Below, one piece after another: positions 1-11,267 of a DNA stretch of 64,000 nucleotides. The stretch comes from Denticeps clupeoides. Its lineage: Eukaryota; Chordata; Actinopteri; Clupeiformes; Denticipitidae. The notes beneath the pieces were generated by a model. It ran no database searches. It was not told the DNA's origin and worked only from the letters and a program-made list of their open reading frames with translations. Numbering within the stretch: the first letter of the stretch is position 1; every line of letters begins with the position of its first letter. The stretch lies in the NCBI RefSeq assembly GCF_900700375.1, contig NC_041712.1, positions 22,586,444-22,650,443 on the forward strand, read 5' to 3'. The translations under genes were made by a program, and so were the position numbers.

Positions 1-149
1 GTGCAGATTGTCCCCCGCTGACCCTCCCCAAAAACGTGCACATTAGAAGCTGAGGAGATGGCCTCCACAAGCCAAGGCGACAGGCGCTGCTTTGACAGAG
101 ACACCAACAGCTGCTCACATGAACGAAATGAGTACGGAGCACATATGAA

Positions 150-335
150 GTGAAAGTGAAGCGAATTGTCATTGTGAAGCACAGCACATGGTGCATAGAA
201 TGAAATGTTTCCTCTGCATTTAACCCATCAGCCATGAAAGGCGCCCGGGGAGCAGTGTGTGGGGACGCCGCTTTGCTCAGTGGCACCTCGGTGGTTTGGG
301 TTTCGAACCGGCAACCTTCCGAGAGAATATGCATG
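150..335 (-). repeat. SINE-A copy (tRNA-derived), degraded
   Basis: This is a reverse-orientation copy of the family called SINE-A here. It shows the family's core 'gcccggggagcagtgtgtgg' and a B-box-like GGTTCGAA-type sequence (seen inverted as ttcgaaccgg). The tRNA-like head is incomplete. Confidence 0.75.
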
Positions 336-1520
336 GCCAGCGCAGAGAGCAGATCTCCAGACCCGGACATTTCCCACTTGTGGGACTAATAAAGGATCAG
401 CTTATCTCTCCTCTTATATGATGTTTTCTGAGCTGGGGATAGCGAGCCCTTTTTCACATTTGCCGAAAACCTCAAATGCGTGCTGCTGTTCTTTCACTTT
501 CACTGAAAAATCACCAACAGATCGTCAAAAACTGCAAGATCGAAGCAGGTCCAGTGCTGCTTCCAGGCATTTCGGTGATCTGGGTGAATCACGGTGTGAA
601 AATACGTCTGCCATCAGTCAGGTCTATTGTAGTGAACCCATCCCCTGGCTGCAGGCCTGTAAGAAACGGCAAAACACACTGAAAATTGGACGTAAATTGG
701 CCTGCGGGCGATGCGGTGGGGACCTCTGGCCTGCAGGTGGTTGCAAGAACAGTGAAAAATGTCATTTATTGTTTTATTCACATCACACGCAAACATGAAA
801 TGATCTTTTAATGCACAATACCCCCCCACCCCTGAGCACAGAGACTGGGTGAAGGACGAAAAGGTGCGAAAAGGTGAGGGGGTCCCACAACATGAACAGA
901 GTGGCACTTTCTGCCAACAAATACTGGAGAGGCCGTGGTGTCTCCCGGTTTTAGCCTGGCGTCCCTACGGAGGCTGGGTGGGGTTTTGCGCTCCATGCCG
1001 ACTGACTCCCGCTTGGGAGGTCCCTGTTTCAGCGGCACGATCCCTGCCGATGTGGAGCAGCCCGCTTCACCGGGATCGGTCTGCGGGTTTTTGATGGCTG
1101 CCTTGGCTTGCCATCCTGTCTGGGAAGGACACAGCAAGAGTTTCTTCTGCAACTCGAACTTTGTTAAAATGGCGCCAAGTGAATGGCTGAATAAATCCAC
1201 TGAGGAAAGTTGCCCAATCGCGGCATGGCATGGCATGTCCAACAGGGTCAGTCTGCAGCCTCACTGTGATGGCTTTGAACCTCCACAACAACATCAACAA
1301 CTGGGATGGGGTCTGATCCACCAGACGCTTCTGGCACTGCCTCCTGATCTGACAGCATGCCAAACCGGTAAAAATTTTCCTTCAACTGCTCAACAATTGA
1401 TCAGAACATCACCACTTTTGCTCAGAACAAGTCTGAACAGGGTAGCACCATCACCTCCTGAGGCACCAATCTGTTTTGCGAGAACAGGTTCCAGGCTGTA
1501 CAAAAGTCATTCTCCAGAAC

Positions 1521-1682
1521 GGTGGTATAGGCCTAGTGGGTAACACACTCGCCTACAAACCAGAAGACCCAGGTTCAAACCCCACTTACCGCCCTAAGTT
1601 GCTCCCGGGGGGACTGTCCCTGTAACTGTATGTAAGTCGCTCTGGATAAGGGCGTCTGATAAATTCTGTAAATGAAAATGTA
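1521..1682 (+). repeat. SINE-B copy (tRNA head, L2-type tail)
   Basis: The tRNA-like head (cctagtgggtaacacactcg, then a B-box GGTTCAAACCC) is followed by the tail 'gtaagtcgctctggataagg' and ends in aaatg repeats. A middle segment is missing compared with the next copy. Confidence 0.85.
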
Positions 1683-1708
1683 AAAATATTGGTGCTGCTA
1701 TATTTAGG

Positions 1709-1900
1709 GGGTGGTAGTAGCCTAGTGGGTAACACACTCGCCTATGAACCAGAAGACCCAGGTTCAAATCCCACTTACTACCATTGTGTCCCTGAGCAGG
1801 ACACTTAACCCTAAGTTGCTCCAGGCTGACTGTCCCTGTAACTACTGATTATAAGTCGCTCTGGATAAGGGCGTCCGATAAATGCCGTAAATGTAAATGT
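1709..1900 (+). repeat. SINE-B copy, near full length
   Basis: This is a nearly complete SINE-B. It has a tRNA-like head with A- and B-box-like motifs, a short body, the L2-type tail (taagtcgctctggataaggg) and a terminal aaatgtaaatgt repeat. Confidence 0.9.
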
Positions 1901-2707
1901 CCAGATTTTTCTCATCTCTTCCCAGTTGTCTTTGCTGCAGACTCTTTCTCTTATTATTCTTCACCCTGACAGCGTCCCACACCTCTGTAGTCTACCAACA
2001 GGTCACTGAACAGACCCCATAACGGGCACCAATTTTGCAACTGAGGCTTTAAACACAGTCCATTCAGACCCAATCTCCCTGACCTCATACTGAGATGTTT
2101 GGTTCCAGAGATGTTTTGTTCCCACATCTTGCCCCAGGTTCCTTCCCCGCTAGCAAGGTGACATATCACATACACAAAGCCAATTTCCACAGTGGAGTTC
2201 CAGTCTTTTTTGGTCTATCCTGCCACCTGTACCCCATCCTTCATCCAGAGTGTAGTGAACCCACACACTGATCCAAAGTCACCATTTTGGGTTACGTGGT
2301 AGCCTCATACCAGACGGGGCATCTTTCGATTTTTTTTGCATACTCACCAACAATTATTTGTCTGTCCTCTCATCTCAGACTAATTGACACTGAACGAAAA
2401 GAACTGCTGACTATGGCTGAATTTCTATTACAAGAGATACAAAAGCAATGTTTTCCAAATAAAAATAAAAAAAACAATCCAATAAAAAACACAATTGCCT
2501 TTAATTGCCCAAAATGTTTTGTGATGTTTCCATTAAAAATCGATTATATTTGCATTTTCAGTTTTCAGCACAGTTTAAGGGTTATTGGAATCGTGATATC
2601 ATGCTAATTATGGCACCCTTTAGTCTTCAGATCTTTCACTAGTTCATCAAATCTTTCATTTGTCAGTTTTTTCCAGGTCTTTTTGATTATTAATGCTTAT
2701 TAGATGT

Positions 2708-3334
2708 ACAGTACAGACCAAAAGTTTGGACACACCTCATTCAATGTGTTTTCTTTATTTTCATGACCATTTACAGATTCTCACTGAAGGCATCAGAACT
2801 ATAAATGTACTTAACAAAAAAAGGTGAAATAACTGAAAACATGTTTTATATTCTAGTTTCTTCAAAATAGCCGCCCTTTGGGTGGCAGTAGCCAAGTGGG
2901 TAACACACTCGCCTATGAACTAGAAGACCCAGGTTCAAACCCCACTTACTACCATTGTGTCCCTGAGCAAGAAACTTAAGTTGCTCCAGGGGGACTGTCC
3001 CTGTCACTACTGATTGTAAGTCGCTCTGGATAAGGGCATCTGATAAATGCTGTAAATGTAAATGTAATGTAAATGTTTGCTCTGATGACTGCTTTGCACA
3101 CTCTTGGCATTCTCTCGATGAGCTTCAAGAGGTCGTCACCTGAAATGCTTTTCCAACAGTCTTGAAGGAGTTCCCAGAGGTGTTTAGCACTTGTTGGCCC
3201 CTTTGCCTTCACTCTGCGGTCCAGCTCACACCAAACCATCTCGATTGGGTTCAGGTCCGGTGACTGTGGAGGTCAGGTCTCCACTTTTTGTTAAGTACAT
3301 AACTCCACATGTGTTCATTCATAGTTTTGATGCC
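2708..3334. mobile_element. Internally deleted Tc1-like element with a nested SINE
   Basis: The left end reads cagtacagaccaaaagtttg, the usual teleost Tc1-type terminal repeat, and the inner region matches the copies at 40.2 and 59.4 kb. No transposase reading frame survives. The right inverted repeat stops early, near 3334. A SINE-B at 2881-3075 interrupts the element, so the transposon is older than that SINE insertion. Confidence 0.85.
2881..3075 (+). repeat. SINE-B copy inserted in the Tc1-like element
   Basis: This is a full SINE-B with head, body and L2-type tail. Flanking sequence resembles a short duplication (ctttg on the left, tttg on the right). Removing it restores the transposon sequence seen in the other copies. 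Confidence 0.88.
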
Positions 3335-3569
3335 TGATCACCCATGGTATTTTGGACTGAGCTCTGTGATACCCCCCTTACTGCAGTGTTTTCCCCTATC
3401 AGATTGCTCCCTCTAGTGGTGTTGCCATGGGAACTGCAGCCATCTTGCAAATCCCACAACAAAACCTGTTTGTTGCCATTTTAGAGTCAGTGTTTATTTT
3501 CTTAATACCACTTCACACGCACATTCAAATTTGCCACTGCTCACTAAGATGATGGGTTAAATGCAGCAC

Positions 3570-3775
3570 AGCACACGGTGACACAAGGAAATGTGTCCTC
3601 TGCTATTAACCCGTCACCCTTGGTGAGAATTGGGCAGCCATGACAGGCACCCGGGGAGCAGTGCATGGGGACGGTGCTTTGCTCAGTGGCACCTTGTCTG
3701 TTCAGGGATTCGAACCGGCAACCCTCTGATTATGGGGCTGCTTCCTTAACTGCTAGGCCACCACTGCACCATGAG
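3570..3775 (-). repeat. SINE-A copy
   Basis: This reverse-orientation SINE-A retains the body (acccggggagcagtgcatgg), the inverted B box (ttcgaaccgg) and the head end (aggccaccactgcacc). Confidence 0.85.
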
Positions 3776-5196
3776 ATTTTTTTTTTGGTGAAATTATTTA
3801 TAATGTTCATTTAATGTTCCCCATCCAGCCAGTGCTTAATCAAATACAATACGACTGAAACTGTACAAGTGACACTGCTGGGGCAGCTGCGATGTGACAT
3901 CTTTTGTTTTCTGCCACTGAACCAGTAAGCATTTAGTAGTTTTAGTTAGTTTTTGATTCACCTCAGGACAGCCACGTCAAAAGCATGTATGAAACACACC
4001 ACACCGAATGCTGGTGTTTGAAAAGCATACCTGACAAAAAATATCAAAATAACCTAACTATGTGTATGAAGTGTACATACAAAAAAAAAGTAAAAGTCTG
4101 GGCATCCGGTGTAAATTTTTTGCCAAATCAATTGTTCAGATGGCCAAACCATTTAATGTGCCGTTTGATTTTTCTAAAATCTAAAAATCTAAATCTAACT
4201 GCAGAGCCCGGAGGTCAAAACTTAAAGCCTTTGCCTCCACAGTACACAGTACTCCCTGGCCGAATTTCCGGATTATTAACCGTGCAGTGATGTTAGCCAT
4301 GGCCCAGCAGATGGCAGCAGTCAAACAGTTTCTCTAGGTTTGAGGCCGAACAGAGTACACGTCACGGAATGGGTACGTCTCAGGTATACCTGTTGTAAGG
4401 GACATTTGACGTTGATTTGTTTATTAAGCAAAATGGATTGTGGGAAAAATGCTTAAACAAAAAGGTCACTTCCCGTCCAGCCAACACTTAAGCAAATACA
4501 ATACGACTGAAACTTAGCAACTGGACAAGTGTCACTGCTGGGGCAGCTACGATGTGACTGTTTTTGCCACCGAACCAGTAAGCATTAGGTTTTAGTTGCC
4601 AGCAAACCATGTTTCACGTTGTTCAAAATGCCAAAACACACAAACAAAACAGAAAGAAACTTTAAAAATGAGGGAAGAAAAAAAAAAGGAAAAAACAGAA
4701 CCTTAAATTACATGAGCTAGTATTTTGTGCAAGAAGAGGACTACATTTCTCGGGCTAAATTCCACACTTTTGTAAAATTGATACCTTTTAGCAATATAGA
4801 TAGTTTCTCTTTAAGAGAAAAATACAAAGGTCCAGCCAAATAGAGGTCTCCGGTTTAAAATGTGCTTCTCTCAGGTTCCCAGTAATTTAGAAGGATCAGA
4901 GGAAAGGCAGTCATTATTTCGCTGAAGTACAGAGGCTAGTAAAAAAAAAAATTTGCTTTTTTTACGTTGCATCCTTCAGGAGCCGCACCTTTTCCGTGAT
5001 GGACTAGATTGGCGCATGTATGCAAATTACATTCAGTTCCTTAGGATGTTCTCTCTCTGGCACAGAAAAAAGGTGTTTCAGAAGAGTCAATTTTTGGTCC
5101 CTATTAAAAAAAAATAGCAAAGAACATTTAAATAACATTTTAAAAGTTCCAGGTAAGAAGATATGATAAGGTGAACGATCCAATGTTGTTGCCAGT

Positions 5197-8100
5197 TCAC
5201 TTCTTGGAGGTTCCTTTGTGAAACACGTAGATCGGCCTCTGAAAACCTAAGAGAACAGTAAAGGGTTAATTTTTTCTAAAATATATTTTAATAATAATAA
5301 TGATAATATTTAAAATCTGAACTATTTACATTTATTAGACACCCTTATCCAGAGCGACCAGTAGTGACAGGGAGAGTCCCCCTGGAGACACTCAGGGTTA
5401 AGAGTCTTGCTCAGGGACACAATGGTAGTAAATGGGGTTTGAACCTGGGAATTTGTGGTGAATGTGTTACCCACTAGGCTACTTATCTAATCTACTCTAT
5501 TATAAACGATGAACCACCACCATGGGCACCCATGGTTTTACAGGTTAACACACACGTTTACAACAAGCTCTGAACTGCTGGCGGTCTCATGCCACTTCAG
5601 GGACCTATCAGAACTGATCCAATATTAGGTTAATAATTCTCAATATTTTAATACTTTTACAGCTTTCACCGAAGGTTTGTGGCTCTGCGATGATGTTGCT
5701 CTTTACATGTAGATTTGCAAGTGGTTTTAAAAACATGAAGTGAACTTACATTCTTCAAGACCCTCAAAGGAGTTGCATTATAGTTTTTTTTTTTTTTTTT
5801 GGAGGTTTGAAAATCACACATCAACCACACAGTTGGGGTTCTTCAAATATAAACACAACACTTAAACCAACTAACCTCTTGATAAGTTCTTGGAGGTTCC
5901 TAGGAGCTCATAGCCGGAGAAACCCACTTCTAAGGTCAGGTACAAGGCAAACTCATCCGGCATGAAACGGATGCTGTGATAATTCTTACAGATGGCCTCC
6001 TGAAATACAAAAAAAAAAAAGGCACAGACACCTCTTTACACAAAACCTAGAGAGGATGCTAATGTAAAGGCAACGAAAAAATATGAAAAAATTTAAATAG
6101 ATTGATTGCAGTGGCAGCCCATGAATGCCTCCCACCCACTGCTGCTCACCGTGAGCTTCTTCCTCTTGGCGTACGACGACCACGGCTGAGGCTCCAGCAC
6201 GAAGAGCCCCCCGGGCCGGAGGTGCCGGTAGACCCTCTGAAAGAAACGCTTCAGCCCGGCGTCACCCCAGTTCAGGTGGACCCACTTGGTGACGCTCAAG
6301 CAGAGGACGAGATCGTACTCCTCCTTCTGAGAGTGCAGCAGTTTGTCGTTCTCCAGAACGTAGTTCCCCTTTGGCACAAGAGAAACAGGAAGTTCTCGTC
6401 AGCACTGTATATACGGTTTGGCGGAACGAAAGAGGTTTGTTTCTTCATTGCTGAACAGGGGCAAGAAGATATAAAGGGGTCAGGCGGGTAAAATTAGCGC
6501 TGGTGATGTAGTGTCTCGCGTGTGAAGAATTTCTGCACCATTCACAAGGTGTCGCGAAGAAAACAAAGTTGACCGCGCCCGGCATCAGAAAATAAACTGC
6601 AACGCAACGGCGGGCCCCATCGGGAGGAGGTGCAAAACGCGGAATTACTCAGAGATTCACTGGCTGTGTACCGAGCAAATACAGGCGAGAATAGACGGTT
6701 CATAAAGCGGGTTAACAAACACGTCCACGAACGGCCATCTTACCCTGACAAAGGAGACGTTGGCCGGGAAGACCCCGGGGGAGTGGCTCGGGGTGGGTGG
6801 CAGGGGTGGGGCGGCGATGGGGCCCCTGGAAATGCGCAGGGAGACCGGGAACGCGTGACTGGCTTCCAGGGGGGCCGCCGGGCCCCCCTCCTCCATTTTC
6901 TCACTCAGCTCGGCACCGATCCCTCCGGGCCCCTGTGTTGCGGGGGCCGCGTCGACCTCTTCCTGGGCGGCATTCGGTTGGTGGCGCCGGGCCCGGTGGG
7001 CCTGCATCTCGGAGAGGTAGTGTCGGATGTTCTGCCTGGCTGCGTGGACCAGGCCTCCGTCGATGTCCAGCCCCACGATCCGCCGGGGCCTCCAGTTTTT
7101 GGCGATGGTCAACGTGAGGTGGCCCGTGTTGCACCCCAAGTCCAGCACGTCTTTGCCTTGGAACCACTCGGGTCTCAAGACGTGCACCCGGGGGTCCTCG
7201 CTTAGACCTGGATTGCGGTAGCCATAATATTTGTTGTAGTTTCCATATTGAAATTTTGCCTTCTGGTTTTGCTGGTTCTTGCGCTGGTTGGAGGGGTGCT
7301 GCAGCCGCCCAGAAAACCCAGAACTGGGCTGACCGTGCCGTCCTTGGCCCGGGGACGGGCCCTTTGCAAAATGTGAGCTCTTGGGGGCGGGTCCTGAAGC
7401 ATTTTCCGACCTGCTGAGCATGCGTCTGCGCTTGCGCTGGCGGCCTGCGGGCTGGGGGCCGTGAGGAGCCGCAGACGATTCGTCTGGACCAGCGGTGGCT
7501 GCAGATGTGCCACTGGACGTGCCTGGAACATGGGGACTGGATCTACCCATGTCCCGTATGGAGGCGTCGGTAGACCGTGCCTCTGCAGCTGCCGTGGGGT
7601 TCAGGAGCGCTGCCCCCTCGGGGAGATGGCTGCCGCCAGTGCTGCACGGGAGGGAAGAGGACTGGGTCCCCTCTGCAGGTGTGGGCCCACCCTCGCCGGG
7701 CTTCTTCCCCTCAGGGTCGGAGAGGCTCAGCTGCCCCGACGCTCCTCCAGTTCCGCCATGATGGCGGTTGCGGTGCCTCTTCCGGCCACCGCTCTTCAGG
7801 GGGGACACCAGGAACCCGCCGTCCCCCATCACGCCACTGTTCAGGTTGAGGGGGTCTGTGATGTCCCTGGGGATGAGGATCTCCACCGGGTCTCTGCTCT
7901 TGGCCGGCAGCGGCGAGGACTTGGGCGTCTCCGCGTTCAACGCCCGGTTCACCTCCTCATCCATCAAGCTGTTGAGGTTGAGCGGGTCAAAGATGTTGCC
8001 TCCTAGCAGGAAGTTGGTGGGCAGGACCGGGCCGCTCTCAGAGTTGGCCCGTCGACGCCTCTTCCCAAAAATGGGGTGCTTGAAGCCCAAATTCATGGTG

Positions 8101-8420
8101 CTACGGCGCTTGTTAAGCCTGGGCTGATTCAGCTGCTGCTGTTTCTGCTGCTGCAATCCATTCTTGCCATCGGATACGTGGCCATCAGACGTCACCCCCT
8201 CCGTATCGCTCTTCGGCAGCGGGGCCGCGGACACCTCAGCATCCTCCGTGGCGTTGTCCCCATTGCTGTGCCTGGGGACGGTGACTCCCAGTATCACAGG
8301 GTCGCTCTGGACACTGTCAGTGGACTCCGGGAGCTGGCGGGATGGCGAGAGTGATATGGCTTCTCCTGAGACCCCCTTGCCCAGTAACACAGTCTCTTTG
8401 TCAACTGACATCTCGATCAT
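5197..8420 (-). CDS. mepce: 7SK snRNA methylphosphate capping enzyme (MEPCE/BCDIN3)
   Basis: This enzyme puts a methyl group on the gamma-phosphate of 7SK snRNA and stays bound in the 7SK/LARP7 particle that controls P-TEFb in the nucleus. Exons on the minus strand are 6744-8420, 6150-6368, 5876-5999 and 5197-5246. They join in frame to 689 residues, the human length. The N-terminal half is low in complexity, with a basic block KRRRRANSE and the conserved block around [17 protein letters not shown] (about residues 130-180). The SAM-dependent methyltransferase starts near residue 390 with [14 protein letters not shown]. Motif I is [12 protein letters not shown] (about 421) and the later motif is HLRPGG...EPQPWSSY. 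I chose the ATG at 8420 because MIEM matches the human N-terminus; the frame upstream opens only with GTG. The gene ends [15 protein letters not shown]. Catalytic motifs look intact. Confidence 0.96.
5325..5490 (-). repeat. SINE-B copy in mepce last intron
   Basis: Reverse-orientation SINE-B: the tail (cttatccagagcgacc) comes first and the tRNA-like head (gtgttacccactaggctact) last. It lies in the intron between the last two mepce exons. Confidence 0.88.
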
Positions 8421-9200
8421 CTTCCTCACAAGGCAGCGACTGATTCAGAAACGGCCCATGATCTGGAACGTTTGATGCACACATTAAACACACACACAAT
8501 GCAATTTCCCAACAAGCTTCATATAGTCGTATGAACACTTACCCCTTGCTCCTTATTGGAAAAAGTAATGTTTGGAACACGTTTGGTCGTTCACGAAACG
8601 CCACCACATTTCTAGCTGCAGCAAATAAGCAGCAGCAGCGTGTGAGTTCCACGCTCTCTTACTACGAAGTCTGAGCTTATTATGAAAAATTCCACCCCCA
8701 GCACAGGAGCGTAAACGTCGCACGTACGTCAACAAGTGCGAAGCGAAGCAAGAACCCACCTTTTCTCTTTTTTTCGGTGCGTGCTGTGCGTGGCCCCGCC
8801 TCCGCAAAGCTGTTAGCGCGTTTGGTAATTAGCATAGGCCCGCCTCTGTGCGTGACGTCATCAGAGCGTTCATGAATAAATCGCTTCCACGGAAGAATGT
8901 ACACGAAAAAGAAAAAAAAAAAAAGCCCAAAGACGCGAAGGCTCGCTACGAACAGTCCGATATCCGCTTTCTCCGCCTTCCCTTAAAGCGACACTGCCCG
9001 AGCCTCGCTGCCGCCTCGGTTAATTTGTCTATATCGACAGGAAGAAAAGCGTCGCGCCTGAAGCCCCGAACCGCGACACCATCCAGCCCCGCGACCGTCA
9101 CTGTCTCCGCTCTAGCCACGTTATATCAGAACGCTAAACAAGTCAGTTGTTTGAATGACACACCCCTCTAAATTTTAGGTTGTTTTCGTGTTTAAAAAAA
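8421..9200 (-). promoter_or_regulatory. mepce 5' UTR and CpG-rich promoter region
   Basis: Sequence upstream of the mepce ATG is rich in CpG, typical of a housekeeping promoter. A likely 3' splice site sits just upstream of the start codon (TTTCTGAATCAG on the minus strand), suggesting a non-coding first exon farther right. The transcription start cannot be fixed from sequence alone. Confidence 0.45.
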
Positions 9201-10564
9201 AATTAAAATGAAAGCGTCAACCAGCGCGGTAGTTCTGTGTGAGATTGTGTATGTTAGTGAGCTTGGTCTGGATATTTTTCCCCCCCTAGCCCCCAACTCC
9301 TACCGGATCTACTACACTAGACAACTTTCAGCTCATCTGCAGAATCTCACAGAGGGAACAAGCGTTTCGCCCGTTTATATACTCTCGCCGGAGCGCTGGA
9401 CGACCGGACAAGCAGCCCGGCTGGCCAATGGAAGAGCAGTTTGCAGACGAAGATGCTAAGAACCGACCAATTGGCTTCCAGTCTAAGGATGGACTAGCCT
9501 CGCTAGCCCAGTTTTCCCTCACCATAGTCGTCCAAAGATGCGCCTGGCTGAAAACCAGCGCTCTGTTTCACACAATCTAACGTACGGTAAAAACAACGTC
9601 TGGAGTTTGGTGATCGTGTTTTAATCAATTAATTACATCAAACACATTTCTAAACCATGGCGCACGTGGCCCTAAATGAAAGCGGCATATTTGCCGCAGG
9701 CAGTGTAGGGTCTTACTAAATGCTTATCAAGTAAACAAATACATAAATCCCACGTTGAGCGGAGACGGCGCGCGCCGTGGGGACAAAAAAAAACAAGCTT
9801 GTGTGTGTTTCAGCAGATTTAGAAACAGGGCAGCTGCGGACACGGGACTAAAATAAACGGGCAACGATCCCGTTACCCTCCCCCTCACTTTACATGCACG
9901 CGGTCGTTCAAGGAAACGCCGCGGCACGCTGGGTAATGGAGTTTTCCCGTCACCGACCAGTGGCTGCAGAACGGACATGATGTAGAGTTATTATAGCTTC
10001 AGTTAGTCATACTTTCTCTCACAGGAAAGTATGTTATGAGTTTTATATATAAGAGATGGCGACGCCTGACCTTCGTGGTTATTCATATGAATACCAAGAG
10101 GAAGAGTAAAAATGGATCATATACCCTTGCGGCTGGCGAATTTTAATTAGGGTCTAATTTTAGGGCATAGCTGTCGAAGTTAATGCCTCGGCCGTGCGTT
10201 ACGCCTCTCGGTTATATATATATTCCACCCGCGACCCCACTTTTCACTTATACTTTGTCCGCGTGTGGTCACATTTTCACGGCGTTTTGGGCCCAGGTCA
10301 GCGTGCCCGCCGCCAGCAGAGGGCGACGTAACCACTGTCAGCCCGCCAGGGTCCCTTCGCCTTTGTTTACACGGAACTCTGCCAAGTGAGACGCGAGACC
10401 TGTGACGTCATACAGCCCCCCCAAGCCCACGCGTGGACCACTGCTGGAACAACGTGTACTGTTTAGAATACTTTATTACGTTTGTGCACACGTCCCTCTG
10501 GGCTCAGGTTTAGACTTTAATCCCGACGTTTCAGAGCGGATTCTTCCGGCGTTGTGCCTCAGCT
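9201..10564. other. Intergenic region without recognised genes
   Basis: Moderately CpG-rich, non-repetitive sequence between the mepce promoter and the tRNA gene. I see no open frame with recognisable domains and no structured RNA that I can name. Confidence 0.4.
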
Positions 10565-10655
10565 GGCTCTGTGGCGCAATGGATAGCGCATTGGACTTCT
10601 ACGAAATGATTTCGGGGTCATTCAAAGGTTGTGGGTTCGAGTCCCACCAGAGTCG
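10565..10655 (+). tRNA. tRNA-Arg (anticodon UCU) with an intron
   Basis: The 91-base gene folds as a standard tRNA. The acceptor stem GGCTCTG pairs with CAGAGTC, with discriminator G. The A-box region is TGGCGCAATGGATAGCGC, the anticodon loop is CTTCTAA, and the B box is GGTTCGAGTCC. An 18-base intron (10602-10619 or one base either way) interrupts the loop just after the base 3' to the anticodon, the usual place; the mature tRNA is 73 bases. It closely resembles the intron-containing vertebrate tRNA-Arg(TCT). A run of five T at about 10659 is a good Pol III terminator. Confidence 0.95.
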
Positions 10656-11267
10656 AGGTTTTTAGTGGTCGTTTCACATTAGCGTAGTAGTAGAAATCAC
10701 GTGTTTTCATGTATAGAACATTATGTGTCTGTGTACGTTACGTGTTTATATATGTTAATATTAATATATTGAAAAAAAAAACCACATCCATTTTCCCAGT
10801 TGTTAAGCTTCTAATTATGGACCCTGATACTGTGCAAACTGCAGGAAGGATTTTTTTTGTTTAATTTTATATGCTTAATTATTTTTATATGCTAATATGT
10901 TATTAGGCCAGACCTGTAGAAAATTGGTTTGTTATGGATATGTACGGAATTCTCCAGCACTGTCTCTGAATCCCCCCAGGCCCATGTTCTGTTTTGGACC
11001 CAGTCCAGTGCTTGTGCAACGTGCTGGACTCCAACCCATTGGACCTGTGACTAGAATACCACACTCAGTTGCACAAAAAAAACTTTATGCTATGAATGGT
11101 ATTTTGTGAGTGAGATCCTGTAACATGAAAGGGCTCCGGGGTCCAGTGGAAATTGTCACCAGTGTCAGGCGCCGTTCGGTGCAGCGGTGGACTTTGATAG
11201 TTCCGAGTTTCCGCTGGGAACTCGCCATGATGACTGTCTGATGAACAAGCTGAGTGAGGGATCCACC
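10656..11267. other. Spacer between the tRNA gene and the P450 gene
   Basis: AT-rich spacer. Apart from the Pol III T-run right after the tRNA and the presumed 5' UTR/promoter of the P450 gene near 11.2 kb, I see nothing recognisable. Confidence 0.4.

Larger units (their letters stand above)
1..5196. other. Gene-poor flank, mostly repeats
   Basis: I recognise no protein-coding gene here. The stretch holds several SINE copies, one cut-down Tc1-like element (listed separately) and a pair of direct repeats at about 3.83 and 4.48 kb. Between 400 and 1520 there are open frames on both strands without recognisable domains. Two AATAAA motifs on the minus strand near 764-780 could mark the 3' end of an unseen minus-strand transcript. 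The part next to 5196 is likely the 3' UTR of mepce. Confidence 0.5.

Noticed and set aside
935-1543. Plus-strand open frame of about 200 codons near the left edge
   Set aside because: No recognisable domain; it runs into a SINE, and the opposite strand is also open over the same region.
6630-8475. Several plus-strand open frames over mepce exon 1
   Set aside because: Shadows of the GC-rich mepce coding exon. The minus-strand frame carries the conserved domains.
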